DNA of 64,000 nt from Rhizobium rosettiformans (GTDB taxonomy: Bacteria > Pseudomonadota > Alphaproteobacteria > Rhizobiales > Rhizobiaceae): positions 4,120,001 through 4,184,000 of the forward strand of contig NZ_CP032405.1 of NCBI RefSeq assembly GCF_016806065.1. The letters are read 5' to 3'. Positions 9,954-19,348 of the stretch are shown here, piece after piece; position 1 is the first letter of the stretch; each line of letters begins with the position of its first letter. Position numbers and translations under genes: made by a program. The notes under the pieces are model-generated. The model was not told where the DNA came from. It saw only the letters and a list, made by a program, of their open reading frames with translations, and did not search any database.

Positions 9954-10069
9954 GCGCCCGATCCGCACAGACACCCTTGGAGGCAATGTGGATGGGACCG
10001 GCAACGGTCTCCGGTTCTGGCATTGCATAACAGCCGCCAGGGCTCTCCAGTAACTTGAAAGGTAAAGCC

Positions 10070-10675
10070 ATGAGCCACGCTTCTTACGAGCTCAAGGCCG
10101 TAGCACGCGAACGGGTAGGTAAGGGGTCCTCCCGCGAACTTCGCCGCAACGGTCTCATCCCGGCTGTCATCTATGGTGACAAGCAGGCCCCGATTGCGAT
10201 CTCGATCAATACGAACGAGATCACCAAGCGCATCCATGCCGGCGGTTTCATGACCACGATCGCCACCATCGATCTCGATGGCAAGAAGATCAGCGTTCTG
10301 CCGAAGGACTACCAGCTCGACCGCGTTCGTGACTTCACGATGCATGTCGACTTCCTGCGCGTCTCGGCAAACAGCCAGGTCTCGGTTCAGGTTCCGGTTC
10401 ACTTCGTCAACGAAGAGAAGTCGGCCATCAAGACCGGCGCCGTTCTCAACATCGTTCGTCACGAAGTTGAACTGCACTGCCCGGCTTCCGACATTCCGGA
10501 AGCGATCACGGTTGACCTCGCCGGCCTGAAGGTTGGCGACGCGATCCACATCTCGGCCGTCAAGCTGCCGAAGGGCGTGACCCCGGTCATCGCTGACCGC
10601 GACTTCACGATCGCAACGATCGTCGCTCCGGCGGCTGGCGTTGCAGAAGAAGAAGAAGGTTCGGCTGAAGCCTGA
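10070..10675 (+). CDS. rplY: 50S ribosomal protein L25 (CTC family, long form)
   Basis: 201 residues. The N-terminal 95 residues are the 5S-rRNA-binding L25 domain ([31 protein letters not shown]) and the remainder is the beta-rich TL5/CTC extension that ends in an acidic tail (EEEEGSAEA). ATG 10070 follows GAAAGGTAAAGCC; a TTG five codons upstream is not used. It is part of the large ribosomal subunit central protuberance and linked in stress. In many rhizobia it precedes pth, as here at a distance of two inserted genes. A strong terminator follows. Confidence 0.95.
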   Translation: MSHASYELKAVARERVGKGSSRELRRNGLIPAVIYGDKQAPIAISINTNEITKRIHAGGFMTTIATIDLDGKKISVLPKDYQLDRVRDFTMHVDFLRVSANSQVSVQVPVHFVNEEKSAIKTGAVLNIVRHEVELHCPASDIPEAITVDLAGLKVGDAIHISAVKLPKGVTPVIADRDFTIATIVAPAAGVAEEEEGSAEA

Positions 10676-10701
10676 TCGATCTGATCCATTTGATGGATGG
10701 A

Positions 10702-10729
10702 GCCCACCCTTTGCGGGGTGGGCTTTTTT
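10702..10729 (+). terminator. Rho-independent terminator after rplY
   Basis: Eight-base stem GCCCACCC (10702-10709) with GGGTGGGC (10716-10723), six-base loop and six T residues (10724-10729). It lies 27 bases after the rplY stop. Confidence 0.9.
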
Positions 10730-10883
10730 GTTGCTTTCGCGCTGCAGTAGCAGAGACTCGAATCCTACTATTTCTCTTTAGGCAAGTTTAAAGTATTTCG
10801 TGAAACGCTCCCTCTCAATTACTGCGTGAGGGAGCATTGAGCAGCATGCCGCATCATCCCGCGCCGCTTGAGGCGGACCGCTG

Positions 10884-13262
10884 ATGACCCGTTCGGTGGA
10901 GAGCCGCTTCCTGGCGATCGTGGGAACGACGATTTTTATCCTCGTCGTACCGCTCTTCGCGTTGTTTCTGTCTTTGGCGACAGAACGCGCCTCCAACGAA
11001 TTGCAGCAGAACCTCGATATCCTGCTCGCCGCCAATGCCCAGGCGCTGGCCAAGCCGCTCTGGGACTTCGACCAGGAAAGCGTCGAACAGATTACCGCGA
11101 CCATCGTCTCGAACGGCCCCGTCAGCCGCGTCAACGTCAAGGACGTCTCGGGCGGCATTGCCGTCTCCATGCCGGCTCTGCCGAAATGGCCGAAAAACGG
11201 CCTGGAATCGATCACCCGCGAGATCTTCTACCGCGCGGTCGAAGGTCCCAAGCTGGTCGGCACCATCACCATCTATTACAGCCGGATCGACATCTTCTCC
11301 TCGCTGCGCCAGGCAGAGGTGATGCTGATCGGCATCTTCATGCTGGCAGTCATCGGCGTCGTCGGCGCAGCCATCATCGGCAATCGTCTGATGGTGATGA
11401 AACCGCTCCTGAAGCTCACCGCCGCCATCGAGGCGACCCGCCGTCTGGGCTCCCGCCACCATGTAGACTGGCAGTCCAACGACGAGATCGGCCGTCTGGC
11501 GCGCAGCTTCAACGCCATGCAGATCAAGCTCGAGCAGGAAGAAGGCGAGTTGCGTCTCGCCCACCGCCGCGCGACCGATATCTACAACACCACGCCGGCC
11601 ATGCTGTTTTCGCTCGATGAAGAAGATCGCATCACCGGCGTCAGCGACTACTGGCTGCTCGCCACCGGCTACCAACGCCAGCAGATCGTCGGCCGCCGCT
11701 TCATCGAACTGGTGCCGCCGGAAGCGCGCGCCGCCTATCTGGAGCGCAAGAAGACACGCTCGATCGCCGACGTGCTGGAAGCGACGACCCAATTCGTCTG
11801 CGCCGACGGCATCGTGATGGACGTTCTCATTGCCGAAGCGAACCGCAAGATCGAGGGCGCCGAGGAAGACCTCTCCCTTTCGGTCATGACCGACGTCACC
11901 GCGCTCAAGCAGTCCGAAGAGCGCAACCACCGCCAGGCCATCACGGACCATCTGACCGGCCTTCGCAATCGTCAGGGCTTTGAAACGGCCCTCGACAGCG
12001 AGATCGCCGCCACCGACGCTGCGGGCGAAGAGCTCGCCTGCATTTTCGTCGATCTCGATCGCTTCAAGTGGATCAACGACAATCTCGGCCACCAGGCCGG
12101 CGACCTCGTGCTGTGCCTCTTTGTCGAGCGCATGCAGGAACAGCTTCCGAAGGGCGCAATCGCAGCAAGGCTTGGTGGCGACGAGTTTGCCATCCTGTTG
12201 CGCGGTGTCGCGATCGAAGACGTGGCGACCGGGATCAGCCGTGCGCTCTGTGACATCTTTGTCGACCCCATGTCGATCGAGGGCTCCACCGTGCGCTTGA
12301 GCGCCAGCATCGGCATCGCCCTTTATCCGCGCCATGCGGCCAATGCCGCCGAGCTGCTGCAGAAGTCCGACATGGCCATGTACAGCAAGAAGCGCGACGG
12401 CAAGAACGGCGCACAGCTCTACGATCCGCAGATCCAGGATCACACCCGCCGTCGGGCGGAGATCGAGCGCGATATCGAGGAAGGTCTGAAGGAAGACTGG
12501 TTCGATGCCTTCTTCCAGCCGATCGTCGAGGTCGAGAGTGGCCGGACAGTCGGCTACGAGGCGCTCATGCGCCTCGTTCACCCCCAGCGCGGGATCGTGC
12601 CTCCGGCCGAAATGATCTGCGTCGCAGAAGAAACCGGCGCGATCAGCCGCCTAGGCGGCCATGTGCTTGAGAAGGCGCTTTCCAATCTCGCCCGCCTGAG
12701 CGCGGCCACCGGCAACCACGACGCCTATCTCGCCGTCAACTTCTCGCCGCTGCAGTTCGACGCCTCGCTGCCGGTACGGCTGGCAGCCCTTACTGCCCAT
12801 TTCGGCATTGAACCGCGCCGGATTGTCATCGAGATCACCGAAGCGACGCTGCTGCACGACAATCCGCAGATCCGCACCATCCTCGATGAATTCAGCCGCT
12901 ACGGCTATCGTCTGGCGCTCGACGATTTCGGCACGGGCTATTCCTCGCTCAGCTATCTCAACCGCTTCCCCGTCGACATCGTGAAGATCGACCAGTCCTT
13001 CATCCGATCGCTGACCGAAGACGAACCCGAACTCCGCCACAAGAGCCGCATGCTCGTCGAAGGCATCACAGCCATCTCTCACAAGATGGAATGCACGGTC
13101 GTTGCCGAGGGCATCGAGACGGACGAACAGCGCCGCATCCTGGAAGAATTCGGCGTCGACTACGGCCAGGGCTATCACTTCGCCCGCCCGCAGCCGCTGC
13201 CGAAGCTGATCGAACTCGCCCTGTCCGCCCCGACCAACCTGCCAAAGGTGTCCGCAGGCTGA
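10884..13262 (+). CDS. Membrane HAMP-PAS-GGDEF-EAL protein
   Basis: 792 residues. A transmembrane helix at about 9-31, a periplasmic loop to 145 and a second helix at 146-168 frame an extracytoplasmic sensor, followed by HAMP (about 169-221), PAS (about 232-345), GGDEF (GGDEF intact at 431-435, preceded by DHLTGLRNR) and EAL (EAL at 559-561, with DDFGTGYSS and AEGIE). No RxxD inhibitory site precedes GGDEF. The protein can plausibly make and degrade c-di-GMP in response to a periplasmic signal. It is followed after 24 bases by a gene for a periplasmic binding protein, a plausible signal-delivering partner. Confidence 0.9.
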   Translation: MTRSVESRFLAIVGTTIFILVVPLFALFLSLATERASNELQQNLDILLAANAQALAKPLWDFDQESVEQITATIVSNGPVSRVNVKDVSGGIAVSMPALPKWPKNGLESITREIFYRAVEGPKLVGTITIYYSRIDIFSSLRQAEVMLIGIFMLAVIGVVGAAIIGNRLMVMKPLLKLTAAIEATRRLGSRHHVDWQSNDEIGRLARSFNAMQIKLEQEEGELRLAHRRATDIYNTTPAMLFSLDEEDRITGVSDYWLLATGYQRQQIVGRRFIELVPPEARAAYLERKKTRSIADVLEATTQFVCADGIVMDVLIAEANRKIEGAEEDLSLSVMTDVTALKQSEERNHRQAITDHLTGLRNRQGFETALDSEIAATDAAGEELACIFVDLDRFKWINDNLGHQAGDLVLCLFVERMQEQLPKGAIAARLGGDEFAILLRGVAIEDVATGISRALCDIFVDPMSIEGSTVRLSASIGIALYPRHAANAAELLQKSDMAMYSKKRDGKNGAQLYDPQIQDHTRRRAEIERDIEEGLKEDWFDAFFQPIVEVESGRTVGYEALMRLVHPQRGIVPPAEMICVAEETGAISRLGGHVLEKALSNLARLSAATGNHDAYLAVNFSPLQFDASLPVRLAALTAHFGIEPRRIVIEITEATLLHDNPQIRTILDEFSRYGYRLALDDFGTGYSSLSYLNRFPVDIVKIDQSFIRSLTEDEPELRHKSRMLVEGITAISHKMECTVVAEGIETDEQRRILEEFGVDYGQGYHFARPQPLPKLIELALSAPTNLPKVSAG

Positions 13263-13286
13263 CATCATCAGAAAGAGGGAACCGCA

Positions 13287-14027
13287 ATGAAAGTCTATAC
13301 AATCATGCTTTCACTTGCGGCGGCCCCGGTCGCCGCCGCAGACATCGTCCATTTTACCACGGAAGATTACCCGCCCTACAATTTCAGGGTGGGAAGCGAA
13401 ATCCGCGGAGCCGGTTACGACCAGGTTCTTCTGATGATGAAGGACATCAACGTTCGTTACACCATCGAAATGATGCCCTGGGCCCGCGCGATCGCGCTTG
13501 CCGAGAGCGAACCGATGCACTGCGTCTTCACCACCGCCCATATCCCGGAGCGGGACACGCGCTTCAAATGGGTGGAGCCGATTGCGGTTGGCCGCAACTT
13601 CATGGTCTCCCACCAGAACTCCGGCATAAAGGTCGCCAACATCGAAGAGGCCAAGCTCCACATCGTCGGCACCCAGCGCAACGACTACACCCAGACCTTG
13701 CTGGAGAATGAGGGCTTTCCGAAGATCGACCTCGCCACCGACCTGAAGCTCACGCTGAAGAAGCTCGAGAGCAAACGGATCGACCTGATGCCGATCTCCG
13801 AGCAGCATTACATCGAGCTGCAGGAAAAGGGCGTCGACCTAGAAGCCCAGTTCGTGTTCTCCGAGCAGAAGTTCGCCATCGCCTGTAACGTCAATTTCCC
13901 TGAGGATCTGCTGGCCCGGATGCAGGGCGCGCTCGACAAGCTGATCGCCGATGGTACCCAGACCGAGATCTTCGACACCTACGATCTGCGCTATTCGAAT
14001 TTCGGCCAGGTCGCCGCCAAACCCTGA
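13287..14027 (+). CDS. Periplasmic solute-binding protein (SBP family 3-like)
   Basis: 246 residues with a short signal peptide (MKVYTIMLSLAAAPVAAA). The mature part (FTTEDYPPYNF, GYDQVLLMMKDINVRYTIEMMPWARAIALAESEPMHCVF, split here only by order) has the layout of transporter-type amino-acid-binding proteins of family 3. No permease or ATPase gene is next to it. It begins 24 bases after a membrane GGDEF-EAL gene with an AGAAAGAGGGAACC ribosome site, so it is probably co-transcribed and may present a ligand to that sensor rather than feed an ABC importer. Ligand unknown. Confidence 0.75.
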   Translation: MKVYTIMLSLAAAPVAAADIVHFTTEDYPPYNFRVGSEIRGAGYDQVLLMMKDINVRYTIEMMPWARAIALAESEPMHCVFTTAHIPERDTRFKWVEPIAVGRNFMVSHQNSGIKVANIEEAKLHIVGTQRNDYTQTLLENEGFPKIDLATDLKLTLKKLESKRIDLMPISEQHYIELQEKGVDLEAQFVFSEQKFAIACNVNFPEDLLARMQGALDKLIADGTQTEIFDTYDLRYSNFGQVAAKP

Positions 14028-14106
14028 CCGGGGCCGACATCAGCCTTGACTTTCGCGCCGTTTCGCTGTCGGGAAAGGCAAAGGAATTCAAGACGGAGCC
14101 TCGGCG

Positions 14107-14832
14107 ATGATCATCCTGGCCGGCCTCGGCAATCCCGGTGCGCAGTATCAGAAGAACCGGCACAATATTGGCTTCATGGCGGTCGACGCGATCCAGCGTC
14201 GGCATGCCTTCTCGCCATGGGCTAAGAAATTCAAGGCCGAGATTTCGGAAGGCACGCTCGCCGGCGAGAAGGTCATGCTGATCAAGCCGCAGACCTTCAT
14301 GAACCTGTCTGGCGAAAGCGTCGGCGAAGCCATGCGCTTCTACAAGCTCGGCCCCGAAGACGTTGTCGCGATCTATGACGAACTCGACCTCCTGCCCGGC
14401 AAGGCGCGCATCAAGACCGGCGGCGGCCATGGCGGCCACAACGGCATCAAGTCGATCGACGCCCATTGCGGCCTGAACTACCGGCGCCTGCGCCTCGGCA
14501 TCGGCCATCCCGGCGACAAGTCCAAGGTCCACAACCACGTTCTCGGCGATTTCGCCAAGGTGGACGCCGAATGGCTCGATCCGCTGCTCGAGGCGCTCGC
14601 CGACAACGCCGAGATGCTGGTGCGCGGTGAAGATTCGCAACTGATGAACAAGCTGGCACTGGCCACCGGGGCTAAGGCCGAGGACGAGAAGCCCGCGAAA
14701 GCACCGAAGGCTCCAAAACCGGCTCAGTCCCACATCCATCAGGCCCGCAATTTCAACCAGCCGAAGAAGCTTCCCGAAACTGGCCCGATGGCCGACATGC
14801 TGAAGAAGCTGTTCGGCCCCAAGGGTGACTGA
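14107..14832 (+). CDS. pth: Peptidyl-tRNA hydrolase
   Basis: 241 residues. It cleaves the ester bond of peptidyl-tRNA released by stalled ribosomes. The catalytic and binding residues are visible as His19 (KNRHNIG), Asn66 (FMNLSG), Asp91 (DELDLLPG) and Asn112 (GGHGGHNG). The protein is longer than the E. coli enzyme (194): a Lys/Pro/Ala-rich linker and a conserved end ([14 protein letters not shown]) extend the C-terminus, as is common in Rhizobiales. ATG 14107 gives the canonical N-terminus. prmB follows 64 bases downstream, so the two translation-quality genes may share a transcript. Confidence 0.95.
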   Translation: MIILAGLGNPGAQYQKNRHNIGFMAVDAIQRRHAFSPWAKKFKAEISEGTLAGEKVMLIKPQTFMNLSGESVGEAMRFYKLGPEDVVAIYDELDLLPGKARIKTGGGHGGHNGIKSIDAHCGLNYRRLRLGIGHPGDKSKVHNHVLGDFAKVDAEWLDPLLEALADNAEMLVRGEDSQLMNKLALATGAKAEDEKPAKAPKAPKPAQSHIHQARNFNQPKKLPETGPMADMLKKLFGPKGD

Positions 14833-14896
14833 CCACATAACAAGCGCCCTGCCCCGCCCCTTTAGCCGATAGCTGCGCAAACGACCGGATAACGCC

Positions 14897-15826
14897 ATGA
14901 GCCACGACATCATCACCGACCTCGTCACCCTGCGCGACTACTGGCGTTATGCCATTTCCCGCTTCAATGCCGCTGAACTGAGCTACGGCCACGGTACCCA
15001 CAATGCCGTCGATGATGCAGCCTTCCTCGTGCTCGACAGCCTCGACCTGCCGATCGACACGCTCGACCCCTTCCTTGACGCCAAGCTTTTAGCCCCAGAA
15101 CGTCGCCTGCTCGCCGAGCGCATCGAGACGCGTGTTACGACTCGCAAGCCCTCTGCCTATCTCACCGGCCGCTCCTACATCCAGGGCCTGCGCTTCTTCG
15201 TCGACGAACGCGTGATCGTGCCGCGCTCGCATATCGGCGAGATCCTGTTCAACGAATATGGCGGCGAGTTCGGCTCGACCTTCCTGCCCGATCCTTTCGC
15301 GGTGGAAAGCGTCGTCGACATCTGCACCGGCTCCGGCTGCCTGGCGATCCTCGCCACGCGTTTCTTCCCGCTGGCATCAGTCGATGCTGTCGATCTCTCC
15401 GCCGATGCGCTTGAGGTCGCCGAAAAGAACCGCCAGGCCTATGGCCTCGAAGACCAGCTGACGCTGCACCAGGGCGATCTCTTTACCCCGCTCGCCGGCC
15501 GCAAGTTCGACCTGATCATCACCAACCCGCCCTATGTCGACCACGAGGCCATGGACGCCTTCCCGGCCGAATACCGCGCCGAACCCGCCATGGCCCATGA
15601 CGGCGGCGAAGACGGCCTCGACCTCGTGCGCACTCTGCTTACTGAAGCGCCACAGCATCTGAACCCGGGCGGCGGCATGCTCTGCGAAATCGGCCGTGGC
15701 CGGGATATCCTCGAAGCCGAGTTTCCGGATCTGGACTTCCTCTGGGTCGAGACGACGGAAGAGGAAGACGCGGTGTTCTGGATCTCAGCGGAAGCACTGG
15801 GCGTGAAGGCGAAGAAGGGCAAGTGA
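14897..15826 (+). CDS. prmB: Ribosomal protein L3 N5-glutamine methyltransferase
   Basis: 309 residues. An SAM-dependent class I methyltransferase with the SAM loop VVDICTGSGCLAI and the catalytic NPPY motif (LIITNPPYVD) that identifies glutamine N5-methyltransferases. The N-terminal helical domain (DLVTLRDYWRYAISRFN, YGHGTHNAVDDAAFLVL) and total length separate PrmB, which modifies L3, from PrmC, which modifies release factors. Located just after pth. PrmC is the only serious alternative; the N-terminal domain argues against it. Confidence 0.88.
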   Translation: MSHDIITDLVTLRDYWRYAISRFNAAELSYGHGTHNAVDDAAFLVLDSLDLPIDTLDPFLDAKLLAPERRLLAERIETRVTTRKPSAYLTGRSYIQGLRFFVDERVIVPRSHIGEILFNEYGGEFGSTFLPDPFAVESVVDICTGSGCLAILATRFFPLASVDAVDLSADALEVAEKNRQAYGLEDQLTLHQGDLFTPLAGRKFDLIITNPPYVDHEAMDAFPAEYRAEPAMAHDGGEDGLDLVRTLLTEAPQHLNPGGGMLCEIGRGRDILEAEFPDLDFLWVETTEEEDAVFWISAEALGVKAKKGK

Positions 15827-15859
15827 GGTAACCGCCTCACCTGTGTTTCACGATGCCCC

Positions 15860-16447
15860 TCACCGAGCCAGAAGCCCTTCGACCAATGCCCGAAACGCCT
15901 CCTGCGCTTTTGGCAAGACCTTTTCTGGCTCTGCGCTTGCGGCAATCCACATGGCGGCATTGAGTGCTGCGCCGCTGATCAGCCGGGCGGCCGCTTCGGC
16001 GTCGACCGGCTTCAAGACGCCCTGCCCCATCAATGCTTCGATCGCCTCGCGCGTCACCTGCAGACAGGAATTCTGGCTCGGCCATTGCGAGGGGTCTCCG
16101 AGCACCGCCGGCCCGTCGAGCAACACGATCCGCTGCACCTCCGGATCAAGCGCCATCTCGATATAGGCTGCCCCCTCAGCGAACAGCGCATCCCACCCCT
16201 CGCCGGCCGCCGCGGCATGCCGCTTCGCCCTCCCTGCCATTTCGGTGTCGATCTGGTCGACTACGGCGGCGAACAGCCCGCGCTTGTCGCCGAAGTTATG
16301 ATAGAGAGCGCCCCGCGTTAGCCCAACCTCTGCGGTGAGCGCATCCATGGAGGCATCCGCAAAGCCCTTGTCCGCAAAGGCCTTACGCGCAGCCGCGATC
16401 AGCTTGACGCGATTCTCCGCCATGCTTTCCGATCGTGCGCGCTTCAC
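15860..16447 (-). CDS. TetR-family repressor
   Basis: 195 residues from GTG 16447, which has AGGAGA eight bases upstream; no in-frame ATG suits. The N-terminal helix-turn-helix reads GLTRGALYHNFGDKRGLFAAVV, typical of TetR/AcrR proteins, and the rest is the ligand-binding helical domain. It is transcribed away from a ridA-family gene, and the 166 bases between the two starts hold three copies of a CATAC...CGTATATG palindrome (16466-16533), which are its likely operators. It probably represses itself and the divergent gene; the inducer is unknown. Confidence 0.88.
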   Translation of the reverse strand: MKRARSESMAENRVKLIAAARKAFADKGFADASMDALTAEVGLTRGALYHNFGDKRGLFAAVVDQIDTEMAGRAKRHAAAAGEGWDALFAEGAAYIEMALDPEVQRIVLLDGPAVLGDPSQWPSQNSCLQVTREAIEALMGQGVLKPVDAEAAARLISGAALNAAMWIAASAEPEKVLPKAQEAFRALVEGLLAR

Positions 16448-16465
16448 GCCATTCTCCTGATTTCA

Positions 16466-16533
16466 CATACATTACGTATATGGATTTGACATACGACCCG
16501 TATGCGAATAAACCTACATACGCAACGTATATG
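16466..16533. promoter_or_regulatory. Three 17-bp operator-like repeats between tetR and ridA
   Basis: CATACATTACGTATATG (16466-16482), CATACGACCCGTATGCG (16490-16506) and CATACGCAACGTATATG (16517-16533). They share CATAC at the left and CGTAT at the right and begin 24 and 27 bases apart. Half-sites of this CATAC/GTATG type are common for TetR-family proteins of the AcrR class. Confidence 0.75.
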
Positions 16534-16613
16534 AAATCTCTAGCCTGCAGCCAAGCGGCATTTCACCGACCCACCCGTGGGCGGAACGATGTCGCATGCC
16601 CGAAAGGATAGCC

Positions 16614-17018
16614 ATGACCAAGCCTGAACCCGTCTTCCCCGCAAACCGCCACGCCTTGTACGAAGAGCACGGCTACTCCGCCGCGATCCGCACCGGCGAC
16701 CTGCTCTTCGTCTCCGGCCAGGTCGGCAGCCGCGATGATGGCACACCCGAACCGGACTTCGAGGCCCAGGTCCGCCGCGCCTTTGCCAATCTCGAAGCGA
16801 CACTCTCCGCCGCCGGCTGCTCACTTGCCGACCTTGTCGACGTCACCAGCTTCCACACCGATCCGGAAAACCAGTTCGAGACGATCATGAAGGTCAAGGC
16901 AGAAGTCTTTCCCGCCCCGCCCTATCCGAACTGGACGGCGGTCGGCGTGACCTGGCTCGCCGGCTTCGATTTCGAGATTAAGGTGATCGCGCGGATTCCC
17001 GAAGAAACGGCATTCTGA
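16614..17018 (+). CDS. RidA-family protein (YjgF/YER057c/UK114)
   Basis: 134 residues from ATG 16614, after GAAAGGATAGCC. RidA-fold proteins are trimeric; the archetype removes reactive enamine/imine intermediates by hydrolysis. The family features are GDLLFVSGQVG, NLEATLSAAGCSLADLVDVTSFHTD and the end TAVGVTWLAGFDFEIKVIARIP. The Arg that binds carboxylates in true RidA (usually in PxRxxxxV) is not evident here; the position reads YPNWTAVGV, so this is more likely one of the other Rid subfamilies. It is divergent from a TetR gene and probably under its control. Confidence 0.85.
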   Translation: MTKPEPVFPANRHALYEEHGYSAAIRTGDLLFVSGQVGSRDDGTPEPDFEAQVRRAFANLEATLSAAGCSLADLVDVTSFHTDPENQFETIMKVKAEVFPAPPYPNWTAVGVTWLAGFDFEIKVIARIPEETAF

Positions 17019-17031
17019 CGAGCGCCGTTGC

Positions 17032-17451
17032 TCAGCGCTCGGCGCGCCGTTTGGCAATAGCGGACTCCAGGGTATCCCCCGCATGGGTCTGGAACCATGC
17101 GAGCATGCCAGCGACACCCGCCGCCTCGGCCGCGCCGGCCTTCGCTCCACAGAGTTCAGCGCAAGCCTCCGCCATCGCCTTGAGTATCCGGGCGGTCTCG
17201 GGCACATAGGCGAGATCGTCATCAGCTTCGTGTCGCTGACGAATGATCGCGTAGCGCATGGTCTCCGGATAGGTCCATGCGCTCGCCAGCACATCCTGCA
17301 CGCTGACGGCCTGACCATTGACGACAGTCGTCGCGGAACGATCACTCTCGCGGCAACCGGAAGCCTCGACCTTCTCGCAGAAGTCGATGGCTGCATTCAT
17401 CATCTGCCGGACCATCATCCAGTCGGTTGCCTTCAGATGCTGATCTGCCAT
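17032..17451 (-). CDS. Small conserved hypothetical protein downstream of clpS
   Basis: 139 residues from ATG 17451, with GGAGGAGTGAGG upstream; GTG 17460 would overlap clpS and is too close to that site. No signal peptide or membrane segment. The sequence is helical (MMVRQMMNAAIDFCEKVEASG, QDVLASAWTYPETMRYAIIRQRHE, then an Ala-rich half) and fits no family I can name. The start lies 5 bases after the clpS stop, so co-translation with the N-degron adaptor is likely. Confidence 0.6.
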   Translation of the reverse strand: MADQHLKATDWMMVRQMMNAAIDFCEKVEASGCRESDRSATTVVNGQAVSVQDVLASAWTYPETMRYAIIRQRHEADDDLAYVPETARILKAMAEACAELCGAKAGAAEAAGVAGMLAWFQTHAGDTLESAIAKRRAER

Positions 17452-17456
17452 ACACC

Positions 17457-17765
17457 TCACTCCTCCGGCTCTGCCGTGAACAAAAGCGGCATGCCCGCCT
17501 CCTTGGCGAGATCCATGGCTTCCGTCACCTTCGTCTCGGCGATCTCCCGCGTGCAGACGACAACCACCGCCGAGCCAAACTTGTGCGCCGTCATCATCAC
17601 CCGGTAGCCGCTCTCCTCGCTCATCCGGAACACGACCTTCAAGACGATCGTCACGAATTCGCGTGGCGTATAGTCGTCATTGTGCAGAAGCACCTTGTAG
17701 AGCCGCGGCTTCTCCACCTTGGGCTTCGTCACCGTCTTCGGCGTCAGTACCGTATCCTTCGCCAT
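17457..17765 (-). CDS. clpS: ATP-dependent Clp protease adaptor ClpS
   Basis: 102 residues. ClpS binds destabilising N-terminal residues and hands substrates to ClpAP. The binding-pocket residues are seen as Asn29-Asp30 in LLHNDDYTPREF and His61 in MMTAHKFG. The sequence differs from the classical adaptor in the helix EESGYRVMMTAHKFGSAVVVVCTREIAETK, which resembles the second ClpS paralogue of rhizobia (ClpS2 type); which of the two it is needs a comparison with the other copy. A small hypothetical gene follows in the same transcript. Confidence 0.9.
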   Translation of the reverse strand: MAKDTVLTPKTVTKPKVEKPRLYKVLLHNDDYTPREFVTIVLKVVFRMSEESGYRVMMTAHKFGSAVVVVCTREIAETKVTEAMDLAKEAGMPLLFTAEPEE

Positions 17766-17806
17766 AGGTTCCTTCCGGATCTAGAGGCCGCATCAGGCCC
17801 GCAACA

Positions 17807-17835
17807 CTTGACCATGCCCTTCCTATACCCCATAG
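17807..17835 (+). promoter_or_regulatory. Putative sigma70-type promoter of ychF
   Basis: CTTGAC (17807-17812), 17 bases, CCATAG (17830-17835). The -35 element is a perfect rhizobial match. The start codon of ychF lies about 42 bases downstream of the -10 element. Confidence 0.55.
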
Positions 17836-17877
17836 GCGTGGGCAACGAAAATCCATCCCGAGCAGGTATATAGAGCC

Positions 17878-18981
<1,104 letters not shown>

Positions 18982-19005
18982 AGCGGAACAATCAGAACGA
19001 CGAAA

Positions 19006-19031
19006 GGCCGCGATCGCTCGCGGCCTTTTTT
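19006..19031 (+). terminator. Rho-independent terminator after ychF
   Basis: Stem GGCCGCGA (19006-19013) with TCGCGGCC (19018-19025), loop TCGC, followed by six T residues. It also separates ychF from the convergent DUF2892 gene. Confidence 0.9.
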
Positions 19032-19052
19032 GTTGGATCAGGGAGGTGGGCG

Positions 19053-19259
19053 TCAGACCCGCTTCACCGGGCAGGTAGAGAGCCCCATGATCGAATAGAG
19101 CGGGCAGCTGGACATCAGACCAGTCGCAAGCGGCACGATCCCGATCAGGGTGAAATAACGCCACGACGCATCCGGATAGAGGAAGAAGAGCGACAGCAGC
19201 ACGAGGCCTGCTACGATCCTGAGGATGCGGTCGAGACCACCGACATTCTTGGCAAACAT
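19053..19259 (-). CDS. DUF2892 inner-membrane protein
   Basis: 68 residues with two membrane helices (about 12-27 and 34-50), the layout of DUF2892, which is often found alone or fused to rhodanese domains. The conserved pattern NVGGLDRILRIVAGL and the CPLYSIMGLSTC end with two Cys are visible. The domain commonly accompanies sulfide or redox-linked genes. The only clear control signal is a pair of palindromes at 19321-19346, just upstream and next to a Crp/Fnr-family gene on the same strand, which suggests control by that regulator. Confidence 0.8.
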   Translation of the reverse strand: MFAKNVGGLDRILRIVAGLVLLSLFFLYPDASWRYFTLIGIVPLATGLMSSCPLYSIMGLSTCPVKRV

Positions 19260-19320
19260 GATTTTCCCTCCGTTTGTTTTGACGATGGGATCAGACTAGC
19301 GCGGCCTTGCCACCGCGTCG

Positions 19321-19346
19321 GTGACTTAGTCACGGGCTTTGCAAAG
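19321..19346. promoter_or_regulatory. Two palindromes between the Crp/Fnr-family gene and the DUF2892 gene
   Basis: GTGACTTAGTCAC (19321-19333, perfect around a central T) and CTTTGCAAAG (19337-19346, perfect). They lie 62 to 87 bases upstream of the DUF2892 start, the usual place for a Crp/Fnr-type activator site. Confidence 0.5.
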
Positions 19347-19348
19347 TC

